NCBI GenBank assembly: GCA_003164715.1
Contig: PLTZ01000019.1
Coordinates: forward strand, 1-64,000
Direction: 5' to 3'
Source: Opitutaceae bacterium
GTDB taxonomy: Bacteria > Verrucomicrobiota > Verrucomicrobiia > Opitutales > Opitutaceae
Length of the DNA stretch: 64,000 nt
Shown: positions 37,478 to 46,167 of the stretch, piece by piece
Layout of the letters: each line of letters opens with the position of its first letter
Position numbering within the stretch: the first letter of the stretch is position 1
The notes under the pieces: model-generated
Databases searched by the model: none
Seen by the model: only the letters and a program-made list of their open reading frames with translations
Told to the model about the DNA's origin: nothing
Position numbers and translations under genes: made by a program

Positions 37478-38206
37478 ATGACAGTCTATCCCGCCATCGA
37501 CATTAAGGGGGGGCGCTGCGTCCGGCTGACGCAGGGCCGCGCCGATGCGGAAACCGTCTATGCGGAGGACCCGGCCGGGGTCGCGGCGGGATTCAAGGCA
37601 GCGGGCTCAGCGTGGGTCCACGTCGTGGATCTGGACGGCGCCTTTGCCGGGGAACCCCGGAACCTGGAGACCGTGGAAAGAATCGTCGGTCTCGGGCTGC
37701 GAGTTCAGCTGGGAGGGGGGATGCGGACCCGAGCCTCGGTGGACCGGGCCCTCTCGATGGGGGTTGCCCGCGTCGTCATCGGGACGCGCGCGGCTGAGAG
37801 CAATTCCTTCATCTCGGAGCTGGTTGCGGCATTCGGCGACAGGATCGCGGTGGGAATCGACGCGAAGGCCGGGAAGGTGGCGGTCAAGGGGTGGGTTGAC
37901 ACGACCGGGACGTCGGCGCTGGGGCTTGCTCGGAGGATGGATACGCTCGGCGTCGCGACGCTCATCCACACGGATATCGGGAACGATGGGATGCTTACCG
38001 GTCCCAATCTCTCGGCCCAGGAGTCCATTCTTGGAGCCGTGGGCGCAAAGGTGATCGCCAGCGGCGGGGTCAGCAGCCGGGAGGACGTCACCGACCTCAT
38101 TGCGCTGCGGGAGAATTATCCGAACCTGGACGGCGTGATCGTGGGCAAGGCGATCTACGAGGGCAGAGTGACGCTGACGGAGCTGCTAGGCATCGCTGCC
38201 GGCTGA
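37478..38206 (+). CDS. hisA: Phosphoribosylformimino-5-aminoimidazole carboxamide ribotide isomerase
   Basis: HisA performs the Amadori isomerisation of ProFAR in histidine synthesis. The (beta/alpha)8 barrel begins VYPAIDIKGGRCVRLTQG with the first catalytic aspartate, and the second half-barrel has TDIGNDGMLTGPNL with the other. QLGGGMRTRASVDRAL and IASGGVSSREDV form the phosphate-binding sites. The 242-residue length is standard. It stands alone in this window with no other his gene beside it, so the histidine genes appear dispersed. Confidence 0.94.
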   Translation: MTVYPAIDIKGGRCVRLTQGRADAETVYAEDPAGVAAGFKAAGSAWVHVVDLDGAFAGEPRNLETVERIVGLGLRVQLGGGMRTRASVDRALSMGVARVVIGTRAAESNSFISELVAAFGDRIAVGIDAKAGKVAVKGWVDTTGTSALGLARRMDTLGVATLIHTDIGNDGMLTGPNLSAQESILGAVGAKVIASGGVSSREDVTDLIALRENYPNLDGVIVGKAIYEGRVTLTELLGIAAG

Positions 38207-38227
38207 CCGCCCCCGTGGGCAAGGCGA

Positions 38228-38262
38228 CCGGCGCCGATGGCGACGAACTCGGGAGGCGCCGG
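38228..38262. terminator. Inverted repeat between convergent hisA and the disulfide reductase gene
   Basis: CCGGCGCC (38228-38235) and GGCGCCGG (38255-38262) form an eight-base-pair stem with a 19-base loop, centrally placed in the 79-base convergent gap. It could serve both strands, but no T-run is present. Confidence 0.3.
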
Positions 38263-38285
38263 CGGAAGGCCCGCGCGATCCGCCA

Positions 38286-39671
38286 TCAGCCAAGCTTCCC
38301 GGCAATCTCCTCCAACGGGTAGGTCACGATCTCCGAGAGGGTGGGGTGATACCAGGGCGCGCGGAGCATGTCGTGGACCGTCGCCCCCATCGCCAAGGGG
38401 GTCGAGAAGCAGTGGATCAGCTCACCGGCGTCCCTGCCGACGATTTCCGCCCCCAGGATCCTTCCGCTGCGCGCGGCCGCCACGACCTTGGCATAGCCGT
38501 AGTTGGCGTTCATCAGGATCGACTTCCCGTGGTCATTGAACGGGTAGCTTGCCGCAACATACTTGATGCGCTTCGCTGCAACGTCCCTTTCGCGCCAGCC
38601 GATCGACGCAACCTGCGGATCGGTGAAGACCACGCCCAGGAGCGTCGCATCGTCGACCGGCCTCAGGTTCCTGATCCCGGCCGAATGCCGCGCCGCCAGT
38701 TCCGCCTGCTGTATGGCGACGTGGACGATCTCGTGGGGCCCGCAGCAGTCCCCCGCGGCGTAGATGTGCGGGGCACTCGTCTGCTGCCACCGGTTGACGA
38801 GGATCCTCCCGTTGGGTCCCACCCTGACGCCGGCGTTCGCCAACAGGAGCGGCGACGTGTTGGGCTCCCGACCGAGCGCATTGAGGATGTGGTCGGCCCT
38901 CCGAACCAGCGTCCTTTCCCCCTCTCTGAAAGTGACCGACGCGCCGCGGGGGCCCGAGCGGACGCCGACAATCCGCGTGCCCGTATGGACCTCCATCCCC
39001 TCGTCCTCGAAGGCCCGCCGAACGACGCGCGCAGCCTCCTCCGAGTATTCCCTGAGGAGGTTGGGGCTACGCTGGACCAGGCATACCCTCGTGCCGATCC
39101 GGTTGAGAAACTGCGCGAGCTCGCACGCGACGATCCCGCCTCCCAGGACCACGACGCTGCGCGGTTTGAAATCGATATCGAGCACGTCGTCACTCGTCCA
39201 GAAGCGGGCCGCGCTCAGGCCAGGGACCGGAGGGACGCTCACCTTTGACCCTGTGCTGATCAGTAAATGGGATCCGACAATCCTCCTTCCGTCCCCCAGC
39301 TCAACGGTGTGCGGGTCGACGAACCGCGCCTGCCCGCGAATCAGCGCGAACTTGCCGGACTTTAGCTGACTGACGCGGTGGCGGGCGAAACCGGCGATGA
39401 TCCGCCTCTTTCTATCATGAACCGCGGGCATGTCGGCCGCCGCGCCAGCGATCCTCAGGCCGAGGTCCCGGCCGGTGCGGGCCAGGTGCAGCACGTCGGC
39501 AGAATACAACAGGGTCTTCGACGGCATGCATCCTCTCAGGATGCAAAGGCCGCCGAGCTGGCGTGATCCGTCGATCACCGCGACGCGCTTGCCGAGAGCG
39601 GCCGCGACACGGGCGGCGTTGAAGCCCGCGGATCCCCCCCCAATCGCGACAAGATCAAAGGGACGGCTCAT
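38286..39671 (-). CDS. FAD-dependent pyridine nucleotide-disulfide oxidoreductase
   Basis: The 461-residue protein belongs to the class I flavin disulfide reductases (dihydrolipoamide dehydrogenase, mercuric reductase, glutathione reductase). FAD-binding AIGGGSAGFNAARVAAALG is at the N-terminus, with the redox-active pair in GGLCILRGCMPSKTLL. NAD(P)-binding VVLGGGIVACELAQFLNRIG and the second FAD motif IYAAGDCCG follow. The C-terminal dimer domain has YPFNDHGKSILMN and the end APWYHPTLSEIV; the latter's His-Pro is the catalytic base region. No 2-oxoacid dehydrogenase, merA partner or other context is present, so the substrate remains open. It is four bases downstream of the sugar transferase and so could be read as the last gene of the polysaccharide operon. 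Confidence 0.88.
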   Translation of the reverse strand: MSRPFDLVAIGGGSAGFNAARVAAALGKRVAVIDGSRQLGGLCILRGCMPSKTLLYSADVLHLARTGRDLGLRIAGAAADMPAVHDRKRRIIAGFARHRVSQLKSGKFALIRGQARFVDPHTVELGDGRRIVGSHLLISTGSKVSVPPVPGLSAARFWTSDDVLDIDFKPRSVVVLGGGIVACELAQFLNRIGTRVCLVQRSPNLLREYSEEAARVVRRAFEDEGMEVHTGTRIVGVRSGPRGASVTFREGERTLVRRADHILNALGREPNTSPLLLANAGVRVGPNGRILVNRWQQTSAPHIYAAGDCCGPHEIVHVAIQQAELAARHSAGIRNLRPVDDATLLGVVFTDPQVASIGWRERDVAAKRIKYVAASYPFNDHGKSILMNANYGYAKVVAAARSGRILGAEIVGRDAGELIHCFSTPLAMGATVHDMLRAPWYHPTLSEIVTYPLEEIAGKLG

Positions 39672-39675
39672 CGGC

Positions 39676-40977
39676 TCAGCGCCCCTTCTGCATCACCATC
39701 ACGTGGATCGTCTTCAGCACGATGGACGCGTCGAGCAGGAATGAGAAATTCCGGATATAGTACAGGTCATACTCAAGCTTCCTGAGCGTGTCCTGAATGC
39801 CGTCGCCGTACCGGTAGTTGACCTGCGCCCAGCCCGTAATCCCCGGCTTCACCAGGTGCCGGAAGTGGTAGCTTGGAATCTGCCTCTCGTATTCGGCCAC
39901 CAGGCGGTCCCACTCGGCCCGCGGCCCGATGAGGCTCATCTGGCCCACCAGCACGTTCCATAGCTGGGGCAGCTCGTCGAAGCGGATGGAACGAAGGATC
40001 CTGCCGACGCGCGTGATCCGCGAATCTCCCTGCTTCGTGTACGGATCCCCCGTGCCCTGGGTTGCCCGCATCGTCCTGAGCTTGATCAGCTTAAACGTCC
40101 TCTTGCGCCAGCCGACTCTGTTCTGCAGGAAGAAGACCGGGCCGCCGTCATCCAGCTTGATGGCCGCCGCTGCGGCGCAGATCACCGGAATTGAGAACAC
40201 CAGGCCGACGACGGAGAAGGCCACATCGGAGATTCGCTTCAGGCGCTCAAATATCGGTTCCCGCGCTATCCGGAATCCCTCTTGGAAGAGCCAGATGGGG
40301 TTGATCCTGTAGAGCGGTATCTTGCGCCAATAGACCTGGTGGAAGATCTCGAGCGTGTAGGTCGGGATTCCGGAGAAATAGAGCTGGACCAGCCTCATCG
40401 GGACGTCGGCCGGCACGTTCTCGCCCGATTCCTTGACCACGATCGCCTCGACCTGGAATGTCGCGGCCTCGATCGACCCCAGGACCTGCTCGAACGCCTG
40501 GTATCCCTCGCGCGAATCCACGTGCACCAGCGACGCCTGGGTTCCCATGCGCGTGCACTCGGAGCTGAACACGTCGAAGTCGCCCTTCTCCCCCAAAAAC
40601 ACGATCTTCCTCTCGCCCCGGCGCACGAGCGACCGCGAATAGTAGTACCTGCGGTAGGCCAGCGATACCGGGCCGACGAGTCCAAAGCTAAGGATGATCG
40701 CGGCGCGGCTCGATTGGAGCTCGAACCCCGCGGGTATGAAGGCGTAGGTGAGGAAGAGGGTGAGGAGCGCCGCCGAGACTGAGGCGATCACGTGCAGGCT
40801 GGCGTAGTCGAGGCTCATCATGTCGGAGCTCGCCCCGTAACCATCGATCAGGTGCAGCGCCAGGACGAAGACGATCGCCGGGCCGACCAGGGGCAGGATA
40901 AAGACCTCTGTACTGACCCCCCTCAGGAAGGTCACGAGGTTGAAGGCCACCACCACGAGGAGGATGTCGGCCATCAA
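39676..40977 (-). CDS. Initiating sugar-phosphate transferase (WbaP/WcaJ-type polyprenyl glycosylphosphotransferase)
   Basis: This enzyme moves a sugar-1-phosphate onto undecaprenyl phosphate, the first step of polysaccharide assembly. The N-terminal half has several membrane spans and a cytosolic Rossmann-like section (about 115-215). The C-terminal catalytic domain (about 245-433) has KRISDVAFSVVGLVFS, FKLIKLRTMRA, RSIRFDELPQLWNVLVGQMSLIGPRAEW and KPGITGWAQVNYRYG, the bacterial sugar-transferase core. The start is uncertain. The frame opens after the TAG ending the GT2 gene and continues as PSINPNRKTAIILLMADILLVVVAF with no ATG or GTG before the first span; the track uses TTG 40977 and an upstream CTG or ATT is possible. 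It is the last glycan gene of the cluster. Confidence 0.9.
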   Translation of the reverse strand: MMADILLVVVAFNLVTFLRGVSTEVFILPLVGPAIVFVLALHLIDGYGASSDMMSLDYASLHVIASVSAALLTLFLTYAFIPAGFELQSSRAAIILSFGLVGPVSLAYRRYYYSRSLVRRGERKIVFLGEKGDFDVFSSECTRMGTQASLVHVDSREGYQAFEQVLGSIEAATFQVEAIVVKESGENVPADVPMRLVQLYFSGIPTYTLEIFHQVYWRKIPLYRINPIWLFQEGFRIAREPIFERLKRISDVAFSVVGLVFSIPVICAAAAAIKLDDGGPVFFLQNRVGWRKRTFKLIKLRTMRATQGTGDPYTKQGDSRITRVGRILRSIRFDELPQLWNVLVGQMSLIGPRAEWDRLVAEYERQIPSYHFRHLVKPGITGWAQVNYRYGDGIQDTLRKLEYDLYYIRNFSFLLDASIVLKTIHVMVMQKGR

Positions 40978-41040
40978 CAGGATGATTGCGGTCTTGCGAT
41001 TCGGGTTAATGGACGGTGTGGGTTTGTCGGGTCGTGAAGG

Positions 41041-41862
41041 CTACCGGGCATCCAACGGGGACGGCGCCCTCAACCTGGCCATTTCCTCGGAGATGAATCC
41101 CTCATAGCGGGCCAGCAGCAAGCAGTACCGCAATCCCTGGGCCCCGTCGAGAAATCCGCGGCGCAGGACATACTGGTACAGCAGGCGAAACGTGGGGCGG
41201 AAGGGCAGCCCAAAGCTGAGCCGTTTGAGCGCCCGGCGGCGGACAAGAGGGTCCGGCGAGAAGAGCCTCCCCCACGGGCCTCCGCCGGAAGCGCCGATCA
41301 CCGCCGCCGCCTCGGATTGGGCATACCTGCGATGCTTGTCGAGCCACGCCTCCCGCCCGTAAACGGAGAGGTCGTGGAGATACCCCTCGCGGAGGTTCTC
41401 CACCCTCATGGTCGGGCTCTCGCGCTGGCCGTGGCCGACCTGGACAAACTCGAACTGCGGCGCGCGGACAAACCGTGCCTGGAACGCGGGGTAGTCGGTG
41501 CAGTGGGGGATCCACCGGCCCTCGAAGAGCATCTTGGGGGCCGCCCGGAAGCCGTCGAGGTCCGTCCGGTTTGCGGCCGCCCGGCACTCTTGCTCAAGCT
41601 CGGGCGTCATCCGCTCGTCCGCGTCGAGGTGAAACACCCATGGATGGCGGAACGCGATGTGGCGCTGGGCGTGGTTCCGCTGCCCGGCGAACGTGTCGAA
41701 GGCCCTGGTGTAGACGCGGGTCCCGGCCGCCTTGGCCAGCCCGACAGTGGAGTCCGTGGACCCGGAATCGAGCACGACCACGTCGTCGCATCCGCCAAGC
41801 GACGAAAGGCAGTCGGGAAGGGCGCGCTCCTCGTTGAGGGTGAGTATGAGTGTGGAGAACAT
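41041..41862 (-). CDS. GT2 glycosyltransferase (WaaE/KdtX-like)
   Basis: This 273-residue GT-A enzyme starts STLILTLNEERALPDCLSSL and continues with DDVVVLDSGSTDST, the nucleotide-sugar site. The metal-binding acidic block is FHLDADERM. The combination of AFDTFAGQRNHAQ and the short length fits the WaaE/KdtX-like lipopolysaccharide core and polysaccharide glycosyltransferases. No membrane span is seen apart from possible amphipathic helices near the C-terminus. It lies three bases downstream of the O-antigen ligase-like gene. The donor sugar and linkage cannot be predicted. Confidence 0.88.
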   Translation of the reverse strand: MFSTLILTLNEERALPDCLSSLGGCDDVVVLDSGSTDSTVGLAKAAGTRVYTRAFDTFAGQRNHAQRHIAFRHPWVFHLDADERMTPELEQECRAAANRTDLDGFRAAPKMLFEGRWIPHCTDYPAFQARFVRAPQFEFVQVGHGQRESPTMRVENLREGYLHDLSVYGREAWLDKHRRYAQSEAAAVIGASGGGPWGRLFSPDPLVRRRALKRLSFGLPFRPTFRLLYQYVLRRGFLDGAQGLRYCLLLARYEGFISEEMARLRAPSPLDAR

Positions 41863-41865
41863 GGG

Positions 41866-43290
41866 TCAGGCCGCCGGGTCGCGGTCGGCCTGGATCCCGG
41901 ACAGCCGGACATAATGGACGCCGCAGATGAAGCAGACCCACCAGGCCAGCACAACGGCGACGTTTCCGAAGGGGAACTCGATCCAGGCGTAGGCCGCCAC
42001 GAGCGCGCATCCCGTCATCAGGAAGAACGGGATCGGGGTCACCCTAAGCCTGCGGATGCCGGCCAGGGGCAGGGCGACGGCGGCGCCTATCAATGCGGTG
42101 CCTGCAAGGCCGATCTCGGCGGCCGACTGGAGCCAGTCCGAGTGCGCATCATGGTAGACGACGGGAATCCGGTCGCTATTCGGCTCCTGGGTATTGTACA
42201 GGCCAAAGACCGTCGGGAAGGTCCCCATGCCCCACCCGAACACCATCCGCTCGCGCGCCATACTCCACGTGTCTTGGTACAGCGTGCTGCGGGAGCCGAT
42301 GCCGCCCTGCGCCCACATGGCCTCGATCTGCTCCTTGGTCTTGAGCGCACGCGCATGCAGGACGTCCCCGGCCACCATCCAGGTCCCGGCGCCGGCCGCG
42401 ACGACCGCGATCGCGATCGCGGCGACGGCCCCGGCGGACGAGACACCCGACAGGTGCAGGGCGCGCGAGACTCTGGGCACGCCCCTCACCGACGCGATGA
42501 CGACGACGAATAAGAGCAGGAGCGTGCAGGCCCTCGATCCGCTCAACGGCACGGAGACCCCCATCAGGCCTGCGGCAACAAGCCCGGCAAAGGCCGGCCC
42601 GGCGAAAAATCCGCGTCCCCGTGCGTCGTCCGCATACCTCAGGACCAGGCCGAAGATCACGCATGTCATGAGCACAATGAAGGCCCCCCAGTGGTTGTCG
42701 TAGACGAAGGATGCGAAGAAATGCACCTGGGGGGACCTGACCGCCCCGAAGTAGATCCCCGTCGAGGAAAGAAGCTTCTGGATCGTTCCAAATACCGAGA
42801 GCACCAGGGCGTTCCCCGCCAGCACCGCGAGCAGGGCGCGTATGGTCCGCTTGCCGCGGACGGCCAGGGCGACATTGAGGGAGGAGAAATAGATCCCGTC
42901 GAAGAGCCAAAGGGCGCCCAGGGACGGACCTGCCTGGGCCGAGCTGGGGATCCACCAGGCGACCCTCAATGGCATGAAATACTGAACGTCGCCGGACACG
43001 ACCACCCGCAGGCCCGGCGTCAGGCAGGACGCGGCGACGAGCACGTTGAGGGCGATGATGGGCCAGGCCCACTTCAGCGTCCCGGGCACCAACGCGACCC
43101 GGTTCCTCGGGAACGCGACCAGCATGAGCGTGAGCAGCATTCCGACGGTTCCCCAGGCTGAGATCGGAACGCGCACCCAGTCCGCGTTTCCGCCGAAGGC
43201 CCACGAGACGCCGATAACGAAAAGAGCGACCTGCGCAGCGACCAGGGGCTCCAGAATTCCCAGCGCCGGTCGGTTCGGATTTTCGTTCAT
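41866..43290 (-). CDS. O-antigen ligase/polymerase-family membrane protein
   Basis: This 474-residue protein has about eleven or twelve hydrophobic spans and one large periplasmic loop (about residues 290-385). The loop contains GIGSRSTLYQDTWSMARERMVFGWGMGTFPTVFGLY and AHSDWLQSAAEIGLAG, the pattern of the Wzy_C/WaaL family. Conserved arginine and histidine residues of ligases lie here. It could ligate glycan to lipid A core, polymerise repeat units, or act in exopolysaccharide assembly; sequence alone does not decide. Start ATG 43290 overlaps the stop of the preceding GT4 gene (ATGA). The longer ORF in the track is a shadow. Confidence 0.88.
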   Translation of the reverse strand: MNENPNRPALGILEPLVAAQVALFVIGVSWAFGGNADWVRVPISAWGTVGMLLTLMLVAFPRNRVALVPGTLKWAWPIIALNVLVAASCLTPGLRVVVSGDVQYFMPLRVAWWIPSSAQAGPSLGALWLFDGIYFSSLNVALAVRGKRTIRALLAVLAGNALVLSVFGTIQKLLSSTGIYFGAVRSPQVHFFASFVYDNHWGAFIVLMTCVIFGLVLRYADDARGRGFFAGPAFAGLVAAGLMGVSVPLSGSRACTLLLLFVVVIASVRGVPRVSRALHLSGVSSAGAVAAIAIAVVAAGAGTWMVAGDVLHARALKTKEQIEAMWAQGGIGSRSTLYQDTWSMARERMVFGWGMGTFPTVFGLYNTQEPNSDRIPVVYHDAHSDWLQSAAEIGLAGTALIGAAVALPLAGIRRLRVTPIPFFLMTGCALVAAYAWIEFPFGNVAVVLAWWVCFICGVHYVRLSGIQADRDPAA

Positions 43291-44423
43291 CTGACGCGAG
43301 CTTTGGAGCCTGCGCAGAGCGTCACATAGAAGTCCGAGAGCAGCTGGGCGGACTTCTCCCACGAGAACTCGCGCAGGATTAACTCGCGCCCCACAGATCC
43401 GCGTTGGCGGAGGGAATCGGGCTCCTCCGACGTGGCCGACCGGAGTGCCGAGCCGAAGTCCTCCCACGGGACGCACCAGCCGGACCCGGTCCGGTTGAGG
43501 AGCGACCAGGGGGTCGTGTCGGTCACAAGGGCCGGAACCCCGCTGGCGAGCGCCTCGGCTATCGAAAGTCCGAAGTTCTCCGAATGCGAGGCCAGGAGGA
43601 AGAGGGATGCGATCGAGTACGGAGGGGGGCGCCCGGCGCCGTCGTAGGCGCGCACGCGCCCCGAATGGCCCGCCCTCAGGACGTAGTCCTCGATCGAGGC
43701 CGGGGTGTAATCCTCGGGAATCCCCACCACCAGCAGGAGCCAGTCCTTGGGCCCCATGTCGAGCCACAGGTCGATCAGCTCGAGCAGGCGTTTCTTCTGG
43801 TGGAACCTCGAGTAGAAGAGCGCCACGGGTCTCGACTCGGAGGAGCGGAGCACGCCCCTCCAGTAGGCTGTCGCCGAGGACATGTCCTCAGCCGACGGAG
43901 CCGCAACCCCGTTAGGGGCCACGCATACCGGCTGACGGAACCCGAGATTCCGCAGGGCCTCGGCCTCCTGCGAGCTGGTGGCGTGCCATCCGTCCACGGC
44001 CTCGAAGGCCCCCGGATGGATGAGGAACCGAGCGAGGGCCTTCTTGCGGGAGTTGTGCCGCCAGGCCCACGGGTCCATCATCCCCCGCGGTGACACGATG
44101 AGGGGCGCCGCGAGGCGCCGGGCGGCCCTGTGCGCGTAATGGAGCGTCCGGAGCCAGATGGAATGGTGGTGCACGACGTCCGCGCTCACCGTGCGCAGGT
44201 GGGCGCGCAATCCCCTTGAGGAGCAGACGACGCCGGGCCAGTTGCGCCGAAACGCGTGGATGTCGAGCGAACCCTCCGACTGGTTCCAGTCGCGCGCGGG
44301 GTCCGTGGTGAGGAGCTCAACCTGGTTCCCGCCGCGGGCGAGCCCCCTGGCAAGGCCGAGGACGGACTTGCTCGGGCCGCCATAGCGGGCCTCGATGCTT
44401 GGGACGATGTGGCAGGACTTCAC
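43287..44423 (-). CDS. GT4-family glycosyltransferase
   Basis: This retaining GT-B glycosyltransferase has the N-terminal acceptor region VPSIEARYGGPSKSVLGLARGL. The C-terminal donor-binding motif HSENFGLSIAEALASGVPALVTD has the E-x7-E pair. The start is taken as GTG 44423 (VKSCHIVPS), which overlaps the stop of the acetyltransferase gene (GTGA). The track's ATG 44474 would overlap that gene by 55 bases and adds a non-homologous proline-rich piece. The length is 378 residues. The sugar specificity is unknown. Confidence 0.88.
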   Translation of the reverse strand: MKSCHIVPSIEARYGGPSKSVLGLARGLARGGNQVELLTTDPARDWNQSEGSLDIHAFRRNWPGVVCSSRGLRAHLRTVSADVVHHHSIWLRTLHYAHRAARRLAAPLIVSPRGMMDPWAWRHNSRKKALARFLIHPGAFEAVDGWHATSSQEAEALRNLGFRQPVCVAPNGVAAPSAEDMSSATAYWRGVLRSSESRPVALFYSRFHQKKRLLELIDLWLDMGPKDWLLLVVGIPEDYTPASIEDYVLRAGHSGRVRAYDGAGRPPPYSIASLFLLASHSENFGLSIAEALASGVPALVTDTTPWSLLNRTGSGWCVPWEDFGSALRSATSEEPDSLRQRGSVGRELILREFSWEKSAQLLSDFYVTLCAGSKARVR

Positions 44424-44986
44424 GCTGAAGGGGGGGGTCTTGGCTTCAGGACGCGGCAGGGGTTTCCGGCGCACACGGTTTCAGGGGGCAGGTCCCTCAC
44501 CACGACGGAGCGGGCGCCCACGACGCACAAGCTCCCGATCGAGACCCCAGGGCCGACAAAGACGTCCGCGGCCAGCCAGGCGTTCTCGCCGATCGCGATG
44601 GGCTTTGCGACAACAGGCATGCTCCATTTGGAGTAGTCGTGCGAGCCGCTGCAAAGGTGGCAGTGCTGGCTCACATTGGCGCCCCGGCCAAGCGAGATGG
44701 GGGCGAGGTTGTAGACCCTCACTCCCGGGCCGATCATGGAGCGGGGAGCGAGCTCGAGCTTCCATGGGAAGATGACGGTGACCGTGGGGAAGACGACCAC
44801 CTTTTCCGGCTCCGGTATCTGCGCCCCGAAGAGCCTCAGGAGGCGCGCGCGGAAGCTGTGGCACGGGCGGGGGCTCCAGCGGAACAGCGTGGACTGCACG
44901 AATCCCCACGCGATCCGGCGCGCGATCTCACCCCGGGTGTACGGGGCCGAGCAGCCTTGTCCCAGATAGGGGTCTTCGTGCGGCAT
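44420..44986 (-). CDS. WcaF-type acetyltransferase (left-handed beta-helix)
   Basis: The 188-residue protein resembles putative colanic-acid acetyltransferase WcaF. It has an N-terminal basic region with RIAWGFVQSTLFRWSPRPCHSFRARLLRLFGA. Hexapeptide repeats follow: SMIGPGVRVYNLAPISLGRGANVSQHCHLCSGSHDY and PIAIGENAWLAADVFVGPGVSIG. The histidine in the SHDY block is the usual catalytic base of the family. It would O-acetylate a sugar of the polysaccharide from acetyl-CoA. It is coupled to the downstream GT4 gene by a GTGA overlap. Confidence 0.88.
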   Translation of the reverse strand: MPHEDPYLGQGCSAPYTRGEIARRIAWGFVQSTLFRWSPRPCHSFRARLLRLFGAQIPEPEKVVVFPTVTVIFPWKLELAPRSMIGPGVRVYNLAPISLGRGANVSQHCHLCSGSHDYSKWSMPVVAKPIAIGENAWLAADVFVGPGVSIGSLCVVGARSVVVRDLPPETVCAGNPCRVLKPRPPPSA

Positions 44987-44993
44987 GGATGGG

Positions 44994-46139
44994 TTATCTC
45001 GGATTTTTCTCCTCAGCGCGCGTCAAAAGGGCGAGATCCCCCAGTATCTGGCGGGACACCTCGGGAAAGTCGAACCTTCGTGCGTGCTGCTGGCCCCGCA
45101 GCGCGATCTCTCGCCGCGCGGATCCGTCCGAGACCAGCCGGGCGATGTAGTCGGCCAGCCTCTTGTCGGGTCCGGGCACCCTGTGGTCGAAGACCAGGCC
45201 CGTCCGCCCGTCCTCCACGAGGTCGCGAAAGCACTCCAGCCCGGAAACGACGACGGCGCATGAGGCCGCCATGGCCTCGGCCACCGCAACCCCGAATGTC
45301 TCACCCTTTTCGGCGAGGCTTGGATAGCAGAATACGTCGATGCTCCCGTACATCCGGGCGAGGCGGCCGGGGTCGAATTCCGGCGGGCACCACTCGATCC
45401 GCGCGCCGAGGTCGGCCGATTCCCGTTTGAGCGCGTCGAACCACGCGTCGCCCCCGCCGCCCTCGCGGGCTCCCGACGGTCCGGCGATCTTCAACCTCCA
45501 TTCCGGAAGGTCGTCTCGGGCCGCAAGGATGCGGGCGGCTCGCAACAGCAGCTCGATCCCCTTCTCCGGGTGAAGGCGCCCGATGTAGCCGATGGTCACC
45601 GGCCTCCCGGTTTGGCCCGCAGACCCCGCGTGCAGCAGCCAGTCGATGGGGTAGCCGGTCACAAGGATGCGGCCGAATCCCGGCTTCCAAGCTATCTGCC
45701 GCGCCACCGACGAGCTTGGCGCGTAGATTCTCGCGACGTCCCCGTAGAGGCGGGTCTGGCCCTTGGGCGCCCGCCCCACCATGACCGCAACCAGTCCGGC
45801 GGAGGGCCGGACACGGCGCAGCCACACCGGAAGGGTGATCGTGTTGCATATCACGACATCGCCGGCCGGCAGGTTACGGACGACGCGCAGGCCCCACACG
45901 AGGTCGAGCAGCAGGTTGACCGGGAGGTATCTCGTGTGGTCAAAGCCGGCCACCCGAACGTGTCTCACCCCGTCGACCGTCTCGCTGTCGGCGAGCCCCG
46001 GCCACCTTCGCGAGATGAGGGTCACCGAGTGGCCGGCCGCGGCGAACATCCGGGCGAGGCCGTACCAGGTCTTTTCGGTGGCGCCGCCTCTCGCGGCGGG
46101 CACCGGAAGGAAGAAGCCCATGACGATGGTTATGCGCAT
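44994..46139 (-). CDS. GT4-family glycosyltransferase
   Basis: This 381-residue GT-B enzyme starts MRITIVMGFFLPVPAARGGATEK, with the glycine-rich acceptor-side loop. The C-terminal domain begins TIGYIGRLHPEKGIELLLRAARIL, and the donor-binding E-x7-E lies in KGETFGVAVAEAMAASCAVV. ATG 46139 is preferred over 46190 because the strand of the fold starts immediately after it. It lies eight bases upstream of the WcaF-like gene. The linkage and sugar are unknown. Confidence 0.9.
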   Translation of the reverse strand: MRITIVMGFFLPVPAARGGATEKTWYGLARMFAAAGHSVTLISRRWPGLADSETVDGVRHVRVAGFDHTRYLPVNLLLDLVWGLRVVRNLPAGDVVICNTITLPVWLRRVRPSAGLVAVMVGRAPKGQTRLYGDVARIYAPSSSVARQIAWKPGFGRILVTGYPIDWLLHAGSAGQTGRPVTIGYIGRLHPEKGIELLLRAARILAARDDLPEWRLKIAGPSGAREGGGGDAWFDALKRESADLGARIEWCPPEFDPGRLARMYGSIDVFCYPSLAEKGETFGVAVAEAMAASCAVVVSGLECFRDLVEDGRTGLVFDHRVPGPDKRLADYIARLVSDGSARREIALRGQQHARRFDFPEVSRQILGDLALLTRAEEKNPR

Positions 46140-46167
46140 TGGACTTGGGGGTCGGGGCGCGCTGGGC

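Noticed and set aside
38237-38539. Plus-strand ORF of 100 residues after hisA
   Set aside because: It is arginine/proline-rich and antisense to the disulfide reductase gene; the hairpin at 38228 explains the gap better.
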